Positions 24,082 to 32,448 of a stretch of DNA of 64,000 bases are shown in pieces. Each line of letters begins with the position of its first letter. Position 1 is the first letter of the stretch. The DNA is from Bog-473 sp963726005. GTDB taxonomy: Bacteria; Actinomycetota; Acidimicrobiia; Acidimicrobiales; RAAP-2. The position numbers and the translations under genes were made by a program. The DNA lies in contig CAVSAT010000012.1 in the NCBI GenBank assembly GCA_963726005.1, forward strand, positions 62,001-126,000, in the 5' to 3' direction. The notes beneath the pieces are model-generated. The model was not told where the DNA came from and searched no databases. It saw only the letters and a program-made list of their open reading frames with translations.

Positions 24082-26124
24082 GTGTCGACGCGCTGGGCCG
24101 GGACCGCCCTCTGCACGCTCGCGGTGGCCGCAGCAGCCCTCCTCGGCATTGGCGGCGCCGGTGCGGTGGCTCCGTCCGCGCGCCCGGCGGGCGCGGACCG
24201 GCCCCTCACCTTGGTCTCGCAGACGCCGTGGGTCACACCCACCCAGCCGTGGTTCAACATCGCGCTCGGCGTCGGGTCCACGCTGGGCGACGCCAGCACG
24301 CTGCGCGTGAGCCTGACCTTCTACGGCCGCATGATCGACGCCTCCCAGCTCCAACAGGCGATCGGTGGCGCGCCGACCGCCAACACGTTGCTACGCGAGC
24401 CCGACGTTCCCGTGGTGGCCGGGCCCGGCGGCCTGACCGCGTCGGCCTGCGTGACCGTCGTGCCCGAGGCGAACGCCAGCCCGCCCGCCACCGGTCCCGG
24501 TGCCTGCGCGGCGGGCAGCAACGAGCCGCTCGTTCTCGGCTGCAGGCCGAACACCGGCGTCTGCGGCGACGTGTACCCCGTCGTCGTGTCACTCCTGCGC
24601 CAGGGCTCGAGCACCGCGCTGGAACGCTTCACCACGTTCGTCACCTACCAGGAGCCGGACGCGACGGCCTCGGTCAGTCGTACCGGCGGGCCGCTGCGGG
24701 TCGGCGTCGTCGTGCCGGTGACGCCCGCCGGCGCGGTCGAGGTGGCCGGCGAGCTGGCGGCCCACAAGGACGTGCCCACCACTCTCTCTGTGCTCCCCAC
24801 GGCCGTCAACGCGCTGGAACAGGCGCACACCCGCGACGGGCTGCACGCGCTCAGCCAGCTGGCCGACCTGAACGCGGACGAGGTGCTCGACCAGTCCCTC
24901 GTGCCGGTCAACCTGGCCGCGCTCTCGGAGGCCGGACTGGCCGGGGAGATCACCGCCCAGCTCGGCCGGGGCGACGAGGTCCTGCGCGCGGCCGGGCTCA
25001 AGCCGGCAGGCGGACCCTGGGTCGACACCGCCTCCAACTTCGCCCAGGGCGACGCCGGCAATCTGGCCTCCGGGCTACAGGTGGCGGGGTCGTCGCAGCT
25101 CGTGCTGAACGACGGCGACCTGAGCGCCGGCGGGTTGAGCAACTACACCTTTGCCCAGCCCTTCACACTCGACCTGGGCCACGGGTCCACCATGCCGGCC
25201 GCCGCGGCCGACGGCAGCCTCAGCAGCCGCTTCACGGCGCAGCCCGCCGACCCGGTGCTCGGGGCAGAGCAGCTGCTCGCCTCCCTGTCCTTCGTCCATT
25301 TCGAGAACGCGTTCTTGAGCCAGCCGCGGGGCGTCGTGGTCGCGCCCCCCGCCGGGTGGCAACCCTCGGCCACGTTCATCGGGACCCTGCTCGGCGGGCT
25401 GAGCGGCAACCCCGCCCTGAGCGCGGTCACCCTCAACCAGCTCTTCGCGCAGGTGCCTGTCGGCGGCAACCGCGAGCCCGCGGTCCGCCAGCTCCAGGCC
25501 GGCCCCGCCGGGCACGGCATCCCACACAGCGCTGCGCTGCGCATCGCCACGGCCCGCCAGCAGCTGTCCTCCTACACCGCGGCCGTGACCGGCCGCCCGC
25601 CCGTGCTCACCACACTCAACGACGCGCTGCTCGCCACCGAGGCGCGCGGGCTGAGTCCCGCCGGGCGCACCGCCGCGCTGACCGCCTACGACGGGGCCTT
25701 CACCGGGCAGACCGGGCACATCACCCTCGCCACCGAGCGGACGGTGACGTTCACCGCGCAGCGCGCCGCCATCCCCGTCACCGTGCTCTCGGGGTCCCCG
25801 TACCCGGTGACCGTCGTCGTCACTCTGACCAGCGACAAATTCACCTTTCCCGACGGCAACACGCGCCAGCTCCTGCTCGACCGCCCCACCACCTCGGTCC
25901 GGGTCACGGCCCAGGCCCGGACCTCGGGGGACCGGCTCCCGATCGACGTGACCCTGCACACCCCAGACGGCCAGCTCGTCCTCGGCCGCGCCGTGCTCAC
26001 GGTGCAGTCGACCGCCATCTCCTTCGTGGGGGTGGCCCTCACTGTCCTGGCCGGGGCCGTCCTCCTGGCCTGGTGGGTGCGCACGTGGCGCCGGTCCCGC
26101 CGGGCGCGCCCGCGGGCCCACTGA
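24082..26124 (+). CDS. DUF6049 family exported membrane protein
   Basis: Product of 680 residues with an N-terminal signal segment (ALCTLAVAAAALLGIGGAGA). A long extracytoplasmic part follows, then one C-terminal membrane helix (FVGVALTVLAGAVLLAWWV) and an Arg-rich cytoplasmic tail. Position and architecture match the M. tuberculosis Rv3909 family, always next to murJ. The stop (26124) is two bases before the murJ start, so co-translation is likely. Function is unknown; a role in peptidoglycan export or assembly is inferred only from this linkage. The mutT-like gene found here in mycobacteria is missing. Confidence 0.85.
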   Translation: MSTRWAGTALCTLAVAAAALLGIGGAGAVAPSARPAGADRPLTLVSQTPWVTPTQPWFNIALGVGSTLGDASTLRVSLTFYGRMIDASQLQQAIGGAPTANTLLREPDVPVVAGPGGLTASACVTVVPEANASPPATGPGACAAGSNEPLVLGCRPNTGVCGDVYPVVVSLLRQGSSTALERFTTFVTYQEPDATASVSRTGGPLRVGVVVPVTPAGAVEVAGELAAHKDVPTTLSVLPTAVNALEQAHTRDGLHALSQLADLNADEVLDQSLVPVNLAALSEAGLAGEITAQLGRGDEVLRAAGLKPAGGPWVDTASNFAQGDAGNLASGLQVAGSSQLVLNDGDLSAGGLSNYTFAQPFTLDLGHGSTMPAAAADGSLSSRFTAQPADPVLGAEQLLASLSFVHFENAFLSQPRGVVVAPPAGWQPSATFIGTLLGGLSGNPALSAVTLNQLFAQVPVGGNREPAVRQLQAGPAGHGIPHSAALRIATARQQLSSYTAAVTGRPPVLTTLNDALLATEARGLSPAGRTAALTAYDGAFTGQTGHITLATERTVTFTAQRAAIPVTVLSGSPYPVTVVVTLTSDKFTFPDGNTRQLLLDRPTTSVRVTAQARTSGDRLPIDVTLHTPDGQLVLGRAVLTVQSTAISFVGVALTVLAGAVLLAWWVRTWRRSRRARPRAH

Positions 26125-26126
26125 CG

Positions 26127-27794
26127 GTGGCTCCCCCCCGCCGGGCCCGGACCTTGCCGCTGCGCACCTCGGCCGCCTACGTGGCGGTCGGCACCGGCGT
26201 CTCGCGTCTGACCGGGCTGCTCCGCTTCGTCGCGCTTGCGTGGGCGCTCGGCCAGACCTTCCTCGCCGACTCCTACAACCTGGCCAACACGACGCCCAAC
26301 ATGCTCTACGACGTCGTGCTGGGCGGGGTGCTCTCCGCCACCTTCATCCCCGTCTTCGTCGACCGCCTGGCGAACAAGGAGGAGAAGGAGGCCTTCGAGT
26401 CCATCTCGGCGGTCATCACCGTGTCGGTCGTGGTCCTCCTCGTCACCACCGTGGCGGCGCTCGTGGCGGCGCCCTACCTCGTCGACGCGCTCACCGTGCT
26501 CGATACGCATGCACCGGCCGCCCACGTCCAGCGCGTCGTGCTCGAGCGGCAGGTCGCCACCGGGTTCCTCCGCTGGTTCGTGATCCAGATCGCCGCCTAC
26601 GGCCTCTTCGCGCTGGGCGCCGCGCTGCTCAACACGCGCCGCCGCTTCGTGGCGGTGGCCTGGGCGCCAATCGTCAACAACCTCGTCTGCATCGGCATCC
26701 TGGTGTGGTTCGGCCTCTGGGCCGGTCACGGCGCGTCGCTGGCCAGCGTGCACGCCCACACATCGCAGCTGGTCCTCCTCGGCCTGGGCACCTCGCTCGG
26801 CGTGGTGCTCCAGGGCGTGGCCCTCCTGCCCAGCCTGCGCCAGGCGGACCTCGGCCTGCTCCGCTGGCGCTGGGACCTCCGCGACGACGCGCTGCGCGCC
26901 GTGGCCCGGCTCGGCGCGTGGACCTTCGGCTTCGTCGTGGCCAACCAGGTGGCGCTCTTCGTCGTCACGGTGCTGGCCGGGAGCGTGGCCGGCCCCGACC
27001 CGGTCTCCTCCTACACCTACGCCTATGCCTTCTTCCAGCTCCCCTACGGCGTCATCGCGGTCACGGTGATGTCGGTCGTCACACCCGACCTCGCCGAGAA
27101 GTGGTCGACGGGACAGCGGGGGCCGTTCCTCCACCGCATGACGGGCGGCCTGCGCGCCGTCCTCGCCCTCATCATCCCCGCCGCCGTCGGCATGCTGCTC
27201 CTGGCGCGCCCCGCCGTGGCGCTGCTGCTCGGCAACGGCCACAGCACGCCCGCCCAGACGGCGACGACCGGCGCCGCACTGGCCCTGTTCGCCGTCGGGC
27301 TGCCCGGGTTCTGCGCCTACCTCTTCCTCGTCCGGGTCCTCCAGTCGATGCAGCGCACCAAGGTCGCCTTTTACCTCTATCTCGTCGAGAACGTGCTCAA
27401 TGTCGTCCTGGCCCTCGTCCTCGTCCACCCGCTCGGGGTCCGCGGCCTCGCCCTCTCCCTGTCCATCGCCTACACCGTCGCCGCCGGCCTGGCCTTGGCG
27501 GTCTTCCGCCAGTGGTTCGGTCGCCTGGCCGAGCCCCAGACCTGGGCGCCGTTGTGGCGCGTCGTCGTGGCCTGCGTGCCCATGGGCGTGGTCGTGCTCG
27601 TCGTGTCCAACCTCTCGGGGTCGACGAGCGTCGTCGGGCTGCTGGCCCGGGTGGTGGGCGCCACGCTGGCCGGCGGCCTCACCTTTGCCGCGGTTGTGGT
27701 CTGGCTGGGGCGGCGCCACGACGGCCGGCGGCGGCCGCCGCCGGCCCAGGCGCCCAGCCCGTTCGGGCCCCTCGGCGCGGCGCGGCGGGTCTGA
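26127..27794 (+). CDS. murJ: Lipid II flippase MurJ
   Basis: Product of 555 residues with about 14 membrane helices. MurJ/MviN-type motifs are GTGVSRLTGLLRFVALAWAL, ADSYNLANTTPNMLYDVVLG, SYTYAYAFFQLPYGVIAVTV and YLFLVRVLQSMQRTKVAFY. It moves lipid II across the membrane for peptidoglycan synthesis. GTG start at 26127 lies two bases after the DUF6049 stop. The mycobacterial C-terminal pseudokinase and FhaA-binding part is absent; the protein ends in a short Pro/Arg tail. Confidence 0.93.
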   Translation: MAPPRRARTLPLRTSAAYVAVGTGVSRLTGLLRFVALAWALGQTFLADSYNLANTTPNMLYDVVLGGVLSATFIPVFVDRLANKEEKEAFESISAVITVSVVVLLVTTVAALVAAPYLVDALTVLDTHAPAAHVQRVVLERQVATGFLRWFVIQIAAYGLFALGAALLNTRRRFVAVAWAPIVNNLVCIGILVWFGLWAGHGASLASVHAHTSQLVLLGLGTSLGVVLQGVALLPSLRQADLGLLRWRWDLRDDALRAVARLGAWTFGFVVANQVALFVVTVLAGSVAGPDPVSSYTYAYAFFQLPYGVIAVTVMSVVTPDLAEKWSTGQRGPFLHRMTGGLRAVLALIIPAAVGMLLLARPAVALLLGNGHSTPAQTATTGAALALFAVGLPGFCAYLFLVRVLQSMQRTKVAFYLYLVENVLNVVLALVLVHPLGVRGLALSLSIAYTVAAGLALAVFRQWFGRLAEPQTWAPLWRVVVACVPMGVVVLVVSNLSGSTSVVGLLARVVGATLAGGLTFAAVVVWLGRRHDGRRRPPPAQAPSPFGPLGAARRV

Positions 27795-27842
27795 GCCGCC
27801 GCCTCGGGCCTGCTCGGGCGGCCCCCGTGGCAGACTCCGTGC

Positions 27843-28703
27843 ATGCCCGGCGTCCACATCGTGACCGACAGCGCCTGCGACCTGACCGACCAGCTCGTCA
27901 AGGAGCACAACGTCGTCGTCGTGCCGCTGACCATCCGCTTCGGCCAAGAGGAGTTCGAGGACCGTCGTCAGCTCACCCCGGCGGAGTTCTGGGAGCGCTG
28001 CCGCGGCAAGGGCGCCCTGCCCGAGACGGCGGCGCCCTCCCCCGGCGCGTTCCAGGCCGCGTTCCAGCAGGCGGTCGACGAGGGAGCAAAGGCCGTGCTG
28101 TGCCTCACGATCTCCTCGAAGGTGTCGGCGACCTACGCGTCCGCGGTCACGGCGGCGGACACGTTCAGTTCCGCCCCCGTGCGGGTGATCGACACCTACT
28201 CGTTGACCATGGGTCAGGGCCTCTTGGTGATCGCCGCGGCCGAGGAGGCCGCAACGGGCGCCGGGCTCGACGAGCTCATGGCCGCCACCGAGGACCGCAT
28301 CCCCCGCACCCGCATCTACGGCGTGCTCGGCGGGCTCGAACACCTCCAACGCGGCGGGCGCATCGGCGGGGCCCGCGCCCTGATCGGCTCCCTGCTCAAC
28401 ATCAAGCCCGTGATCCAGCTGAAGGACGGCGAGGTGGCCGAGGAGTCCAAGCAGCGGACCCGTGCCCGGGCGCTGGCCTACCTCACGGCCAAGGTGGCCG
28501 CCGACGCACCCCTCGAGCGCCTCGCCGTGGCCGACGGCGCCTGCGACGACTTCTCCGATGTCATGACCTCGCTGGCGGGCATCGCCACGGAGCACCCGCT
28601 GCTGCCGGTCGACCTGGGACCCGTGGTGGGCACTCACGCGGGGCCCAACACCGTGGGGATCTGCTACATCGTGCCTGCCAGGACGCACGGGACCGCCGGG
28701 TAG
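27843..28703 (+). CDS. DegV family fatty acid-binding protein
   Basis: Product of 286 residues. HIVTDSACDLTDQLVKEH, TSAPSPGAF-like AAPSPGAFQAAF, CLTISSKVSATYASA and LEHLQRGGRIGGARALIG are the canonical DegV motifs. DegV/FakB proteins bind fatty acids and present them to a kinase (FakA). No fakA gene is in the window. It stands between murJ and trxB, where mycobacteria carry sigM and its anti-sigma gene. Confidence 0.92.
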   Translation: MPGVHIVTDSACDLTDQLVKEHNVVVVPLTIRFGQEEFEDRRQLTPAEFWERCRGKGALPETAAPSPGAFQAAFQQAVDEGAKAVLCLTISSKVSATYASAVTAADTFSSAPVRVIDTYSLTMGQGLLVIAAAEEAATGAGLDELMAATEDRIPRTRIYGVLGGLEHLQRGGRIGGARALIGSLLNIKPVIQLKDGEVAEESKQRTRARALAYLTAKVAADAPLERLAVADGACDDFSDVMTSLAGIATEHPLLPVDLGPVVGTHAGPNTVGICYIVPARTHGTAG

Positions 28704-28712
28704 TCTCTCGCC

Positions 28713-29015
28713 GTGGCAGAGAACGATATTTCCGACGTCTTGTCGAACCGTGCCCTCGACACGGTCGACACCGTGGTGGCCACCGTCAACGACCGCGCCA
28801 TCCGCCCGGCCATCGTGGCCGCCCGCGGCGTCGTCTTCGGCATCATCATCGCCGTCACCGGGATCACCGTCGTGGTCCTCTTCTGCATCGGGTTCATCCG
28901 CCTGACCACGATCGCCGGGCACCGGATCTGGGCCTCCTACATGGTGCTCGGCCTCCTCTTCAGTGCGGCCGGAGCGATCCTGTACTCCCGCCGCGGTGTG
29001 CCACCCGATGCCTGA
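28713..29015 (+). CDS. Small two-helix membrane protein
   Basis: Product of 100 residues. The N-terminal third is amphipathic (DVLSNRALDTVDTVVATVND). Two membrane helices follow at about 38-62 (FGIIIAVTGITVVVLFCIGF) and 72-92 (YMVLGLLFSAAGAILYS). It has no family motif I recognise and resembles phage-holin-like or superinfection-like small proteins only in topology. GTG start. Its 3' end overlaps the trxB start by eight bases, so it is translated with trxB. Confidence 0.7.
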   Translation: MAENDISDVLSNRALDTVDTVVATVNDRAIRPAIVAARGVVFGIIIAVTGITVVVLFCIGFIRLTTIAGHRIWASYMVLGLLFSAAGAILYSRRGVPPDA

Positions 29016-29970
29016 GCGGCGCAAGGTCGTCATCATCGGGAGCGGGCCGGCGGGCCTCACCGCCGCCCTCTACACCGCACGCGCCCAGCTGGCCCCCCTG
29101 GTCTTCGAGGGCGAGCCCTCCTCCACCAGCGACCAGCCCGGGGGGCAGCTGATGCTGACCACCGAGGTGGAGAACTACCCCGGCTTCGTCGACGGGATCA
29201 TGGGCCCCGAGCTCATGGGCATCATGCGGGCCCAGGCCCTGCGCTTCGACGCCGAGCTGCGCACGGCCAAGGTCAGCCGCATCGACGTCACGCCGCGGCC
29301 CTTCGAGCTGTGGGTGGGCGACCCGGCCGCCGACGAGCCGACGGCGCTGGCCGACGCGCTCATCGTGGCCACGGGCGCCCGCGCCCTCATGCTCGGCGTG
29401 GCCAACGAGGACCGCCTGATCGGCTACGGCGTCTCGACCTGCGCCACCTGCGACGGGTTCTTCTTCCGCGAGCAGCCGGTCGCCGTGTCGGGCGGCGGTG
29501 ACTCGGCCATGGAGGAGGCCATCTTCTTGACCCGCTTCGCGTCCAAGGTGACCGTGGTCCACCGGCGTGACGAGCTCCGGGCCTCCAAGATCATGCAAGA
29601 ACGCGCCTTCGCCAACCCCAAGATCGAGTTCGCCTGGAACTCGACGGTGACCGAGATCCTCGGGGACACCAAGGTCAGCGGCCTGCGCCTCCAGAACACG
29701 GTGAGCGGCGACACCTCCGAGATCCCGGTCAACGGGTTCTTCGTCGCCATCGGCCACGAGCCCAACAGCGCGCTGCTCAAGGGTCAGCTCGAGCTGGAGG
29801 CCAACGGGTACGTCAAGACCTTCGACGGCACGACCCGGACCAGCGTCGACGGCGTCTTCGCCTGCGGCGACGTGCAGGACCACTACTACCGCCAGGCGAT
29901 CACCTCGGCCGGGTCCGGCTGCATGGCCGCCATCGACGCCGAGCGTTGGCTCGAGGAGCGGGGCCAGTAG
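29008..29970 (+). CDS. trxB: Thioredoxin-disulfide reductase
   Basis: Product of 320 residues. The FAD motif is VVIIGSGPAGLTAALYTAR, the redox motif is STCATCDGFFF, and the NADPH motif is SGGGDSAMEEAIFLT. The terminal GVFACGDVQDHYYRQAIT region is the second FAD contact. Reduces thioredoxin with NADPH. ATG 29008 overlaps the small membrane protein gene. Paired with trxA 52 bases downstream, as in most Actinobacteria. Confidence 0.96.
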   Translation: MPERRKVVIIGSGPAGLTAALYTARAQLAPLVFEGEPSSTSDQPGGQLMLTTEVENYPGFVDGIMGPELMGIMRAQALRFDAELRTAKVSRIDVTPRPFELWVGDPAADEPTALADALIVATGARALMLGVANEDRLIGYGVSTCATCDGFFFREQPVAVSGGGDSAMEEAIFLTRFASKVTVVHRRDELRASKIMQERAFANPKIEFAWNSTVTEILGDTKVSGLRLQNTVSGDTSEIPVNGFFVAIGHEPNSALLKGQLELEANGYVKTFDGTTRTSVDGVFACGDVQDHYYRQAITSAGSGCMAAIDAERWLEERGQ

Positions 29971-30022
29971 TCGGGAACAGATGGCGCAGGTGCGGCGTTG
30001 CACCCGCTGACAAGGAGATGCG

Positions 30023-30349
30023 ATGAGCGAGAAGATCGAGACCTTTACCGACGCTACATTTGACGAGAATGTCAAAGCCTCGGATGTCCCCGTCCTGGTG
30101 GACTTCTGGGCGGAATGGTGTGGCCCGTGCAAGATGATCTCCCCGGTGTTGGAGGAGATCGCCCAGGAGCACGAGGGCAAGATCCGGATCGGCAAGCTGA
30201 ACATCGACGACAACCTGGACGTGACCCGTCGGTTCGACGTGATGAGCATCCCGACCCTGATCCTGTTCAAGGACGGGGAGCCGCAGGTGCGGCTGATCGG
30301 CGCCAAGCCCAAGGGCCAGCTGCTCGAGGAGATCTCGGCCTACCTGTAG
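30023..30349 (+). CDS. trxA: Thioredoxin
   Basis: Product of 108 residues. FWAEWCGPCKMISPVL holds the active site WCGPC, and FDVMSIPTLILFKDGE holds the cis-proline. General cytoplasmic disulfide reductant, recycled by TrxB. ATG start with AAGGAG seven bases upstream. The CwlM-like gene begins within a few bases of the stop. Confidence 0.97.
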   Translation: MSEKIETFTDATFDENVKASDVPVLVDFWAEWCGPCKMISPVLEEIAQEHEGKIRIGKLNIDDNLDVTRRFDVMSIPTLILFKDGEPQVRLIGAKPKGQLLEEISAYL

Positions 30350-30351
30350 GC

Positions 30352-31323
30352 CTGCCCCTCGTCATCTGGGACCGCGGCCCCGCGGTCGCCGACGTCCAAC
30401 ACCGCCTGGCCGCCATCCTGCCCGGCGCGCCCGTCGACGCCGACGGGATCTTCGGCCCTGCCACCCGGGCCGCCCTCGAGGCCTTCCAGCGGCTTCGCGG
30501 GCTGCGCGTGGACGGCATCTGCGGGCCGCAGACCTGGAACACCCTGGTGGAGGCCGGTTTTCGGCTCGGCGACCGCTTCTTGTACCGCCGCACACCGATG
30601 CTGCGGGGTGACGACGTCGCCGCCCTGCAACAGCGCCTGTGCACCCTGGGCTTCGACACGGACCGGGTGGACGGCATCTTCGGCGACGCCACGGTCCGCG
30701 CGCTCGGTGAGTTCCAGCGCAACGCCGGCCTGCCCGTCGACGGCATCGTCGGGGGCGCCACTCTGCGCGAGCTGTTGCGCCTCGAGAGCCGCTTCCACGA
30801 ACGCGAGCTGGTCTCGTCCGTGCGCGAGCGGGCCGCCCTGCGCGACGCCCCGCCGACGTTGCGCGGCCGCCACGTCGCGGTCGGCGAGGGCGGTGGGCTC
30901 GGCAGCGTGACCGGGGCACTGCGCCGGCGCCTGACGCTCGGCGGGACCCGGGTCACCGAGCTCCACCACCCTGACGACGCGGTGCAGGCCAAGGAGGCCA
31001 ACGAGCTCGACGTCGACGTGTTCGTCGGGCTGCGCCTCAACGCCACGAGAGCGGTGTGCCGCACCGCCTTCTGGTCGGGCACCCACGACGAGTCGGCGGG
31101 CGGGCGCCGGCTGGCCGAGATGGTCCAGGCGGCGGTGCCGGGGGCGCTCGGCGTCGCCGACGCCGGGGTGCAGGGCATGTCGGTGCCCCTCCTGCGCGAG
31201 ACCCGCATGCCCGCGGTGCTCGTGGAGGTGGGCCCCGCCAGCGCCGTGGTCGAGCAGGCCCCGGCACTCGCCGCCGCCCTGTCGGCCGCGCTCGGCCTCT
31301 GGGCCGATGCCTCTTGGGAGTGA
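30352..31323 (+). CDS. cwlM: CwlM-like peptidoglycan-binding protein, degenerate amidase
   Basis: About 323 residues. Two peptidoglycan-binding repeats each read DGIFG-x-ATR/V-AL-x-x-FQR (VDADGIFGPATRAALEAFQR; VDGIFGDATVRALGEFQR). An amidase_3-like domain follows. Zinc ligands are not conserved: the usual GHGG appears as VAVGEGGGLG and the usual SIHxN as VFVGLRLNAT, so it is probably not an enzyme. M. tuberculosis CwlM (Rv3915), in the same place after trxA, is likewise non-catalytic and controls MurA and MurJ. No ATG, GTG or TTG start fits; CTG 30352, right after the trxA stop, is the best candidate. Confidence 0.82.
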   Translation: MPLVIWDRGPAVADVQHRLAAILPGAPVDADGIFGPATRAALEAFQRLRGLRVDGICGPQTWNTLVEAGFRLGDRFLYRRTPMLRGDDVAALQQRLCTLGFDTDRVDGIFGDATVRALGEFQRNAGLPVDGIVGGATLRELLRLESRFHERELVSSVRERAALRDAPPTLRGRHVAVGEGGGLGSVTGALRRRLTLGGTRVTELHHPDDAVQAKEANELDVDVFVGLRLNATRAVCRTAFWSGTHDESAGGRRLAEMVQAAVPGALGVADAGVQGMSVPLLRETRMPAVLVEVGPASAVVEQAPALAAALSAALGLWADASWE

Positions 31324-31336
31324 TTACTGGTAATCA
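31321..31336. terminator. 16-bp inverted repeat at the cwlM stop
   Basis: TGATTAC-tg-GTAATCA has 7-bp arms and begins with the stop codon. The 2-base loop is too tight for a classic hairpin and no T-run follows, so it may be a protein site rather than a terminator. Confidence 0.3.
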
Positions 31337-31433
31337 ATTGCCCTGGTCTGGGCCCCGGCGCGTCAGTTGGACACCGCCGCGGCCCCGGCGACGGTTACGC
31401 GATCAAAGCCTCCCGCAGGTGAACCAGGTGACA

Positions 31434-31462
31434 ATCCACAACGTCATGCACAGGTTGTGGAT
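31434..31462. repeat. Inverted repeat of DnaA-box-like sequence between cwlM and parB
   Basis: ATCCACAAC (31434-31442) and GTTGTGGAT (31454-31462) form perfect 9-bp arms around an 11-base loop. Both include the core ATCCACA of DnaA boxes; one extends to TCATCCACA on the minus strand. It sits between convergent genes, so it may terminate transcription, bind DnaA, or both. Confidence 0.5.
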
Positions 31463-31494
31463 GAAGCTGAACAGGCCCTTGACAGTTGTGTGAA

Positions 31495-32448
31495 CTATGC
31501 GACGCCGCCGTCACCGACCATGGCGCGGTAGATCCGCTCGAGGTCCTCCAGCGTGGCGAACTCGACGACCAGGCGGCCCCGTCGGTTCTGGATGTCGACC
31601 TTGACCCGGGTGTTGAGGTAGGTCGAGAGCAGCTCCTCGAGCTCGACCACCCCCGGTTCGGGAAGCTTGCGTTCCGAGGTCCGGCGGGCGCTCGAGTCGG
31701 TAGTACCTGAGGTATCACCCTTGGCGGGCACGACCTCCTCGACCTTCTCCGGCTCGGACGGGACCACACGGAGCTCGGCGCCACCCTGGCGGACGAGGTC
31801 CTCGACCGCCCGGACCGTCAACCCCTCCTCGCCGATCCGCTCCGCCAACCGCTCCTGGAACGCCCGGTCCGGCGTCCCGAGGAGGGCGCGGGCGTGGCCA
31901 GCAGAGATCGTCCGCTCGGCCAGGGCTCGCTGAACCCCGGCCGGCAGCTGCAACAGCCGGAGGGTGTTGGTGATGGTCGCCCGACCCTTGCCCATGCGGG
32001 TGGCCACCTGCTCGTGGGTCAGACCGAAGTCGTCGATGAGCTGCTGGTAGGCGCCCGCCTCCTCCAGGGCGTTGAGATCGACCCGGTGAAGGTTCTCGAC
32101 CAGCGCCTGTTCCAGGCTGGCCACGTCGTCGGCCACCTGGACCAGGACGGGGATCGTCTGGAGGCCGGCCCGCCTCGCCGCCCGCCAGCGCCGCTCCCCC
32201 GCGATCAACTCGTAACTCTCTGCTTCGTCCCCCAGCGCGCGTACGAGGACCGGCTGGAGCAGCCCGACCTCGCGGATGGAGGCCGCCAGGGCGGCCATCG
32301 ACTCCTCGTCGAAATGGCTGCGGGGCTGGAAGGAGTTGGGCCGGATGTGCGAGATCGGCACGACCCGGAGTAAGGAATCCGACTCCCCCGTCGCTTCGCC
32401 CGGAATCAGGGCGCTCAGCCCTTTACCGAGTCCGCTGCGGCGCGCCAT
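31495..32448 (-). CDS. parB: Chromosome partitioning protein ParB
   Basis: Product of 317 residues. The N terminus RRSGLGKGLSALIP is typical. The CTPase/ParB box includes NSFQPRSHFDEESM and the GERRWRAARRAGL motif. The helix-turn-helix (LTHEQVATRMGKGRATITNT) recognises parS, and a C-terminal dimerisation helix follows (VELEELLSTYLNTRVKVD). It loads on the two parS sites 1.4 kb away and slides to build the segregation complex. ATG with GGAGGTGAG upstream; overlaps the parA 3' end by 26 bases. Confidence 0.97.
   Translation of the reverse strand: MARRSGLGKGLSALIPGEATGESDSLLRVVPISHIRPNSFQPRSHFDEESMAALAASIREVGLLQPVLVRALGDEAESYELIAGERRWRAARRAGLQTIPVLVQVADDVASLEQALVENLHRVDLNALEEAGAYQQLIDDFGLTHEQVATRMGKGRATITNTLRLLQLPAGVQRALAERTISAGHARALLGTPDRAFQERLAERIGEEGLTVRAVEDLVRQGGAELRVVPSEPEKVEEVVPAKGDTSGTTDSSARRTSERKLPEPGVVELEELLSTYLNTRVKVDIQNRRGRLVVEFATLEDLERIYRAMVGDGGVA

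Noticed and set aside
22584..27794. A very long open frame that would join pcnA antisense, the DUF6049 region and murJ
   Set aside because: Only the last part (26127 on) has protein-family signal. The rest runs antisense to pcnA or out of frame with the DUF6049 gene. High GC removes stop codons.
25686..29060. A long minus-strand open frame across murJ, degV and trxB
   Set aside because: It is low-complexity Arg/Gly/His-rich sequence mirroring the plus-strand genes. It has no motif and no ribosome site.
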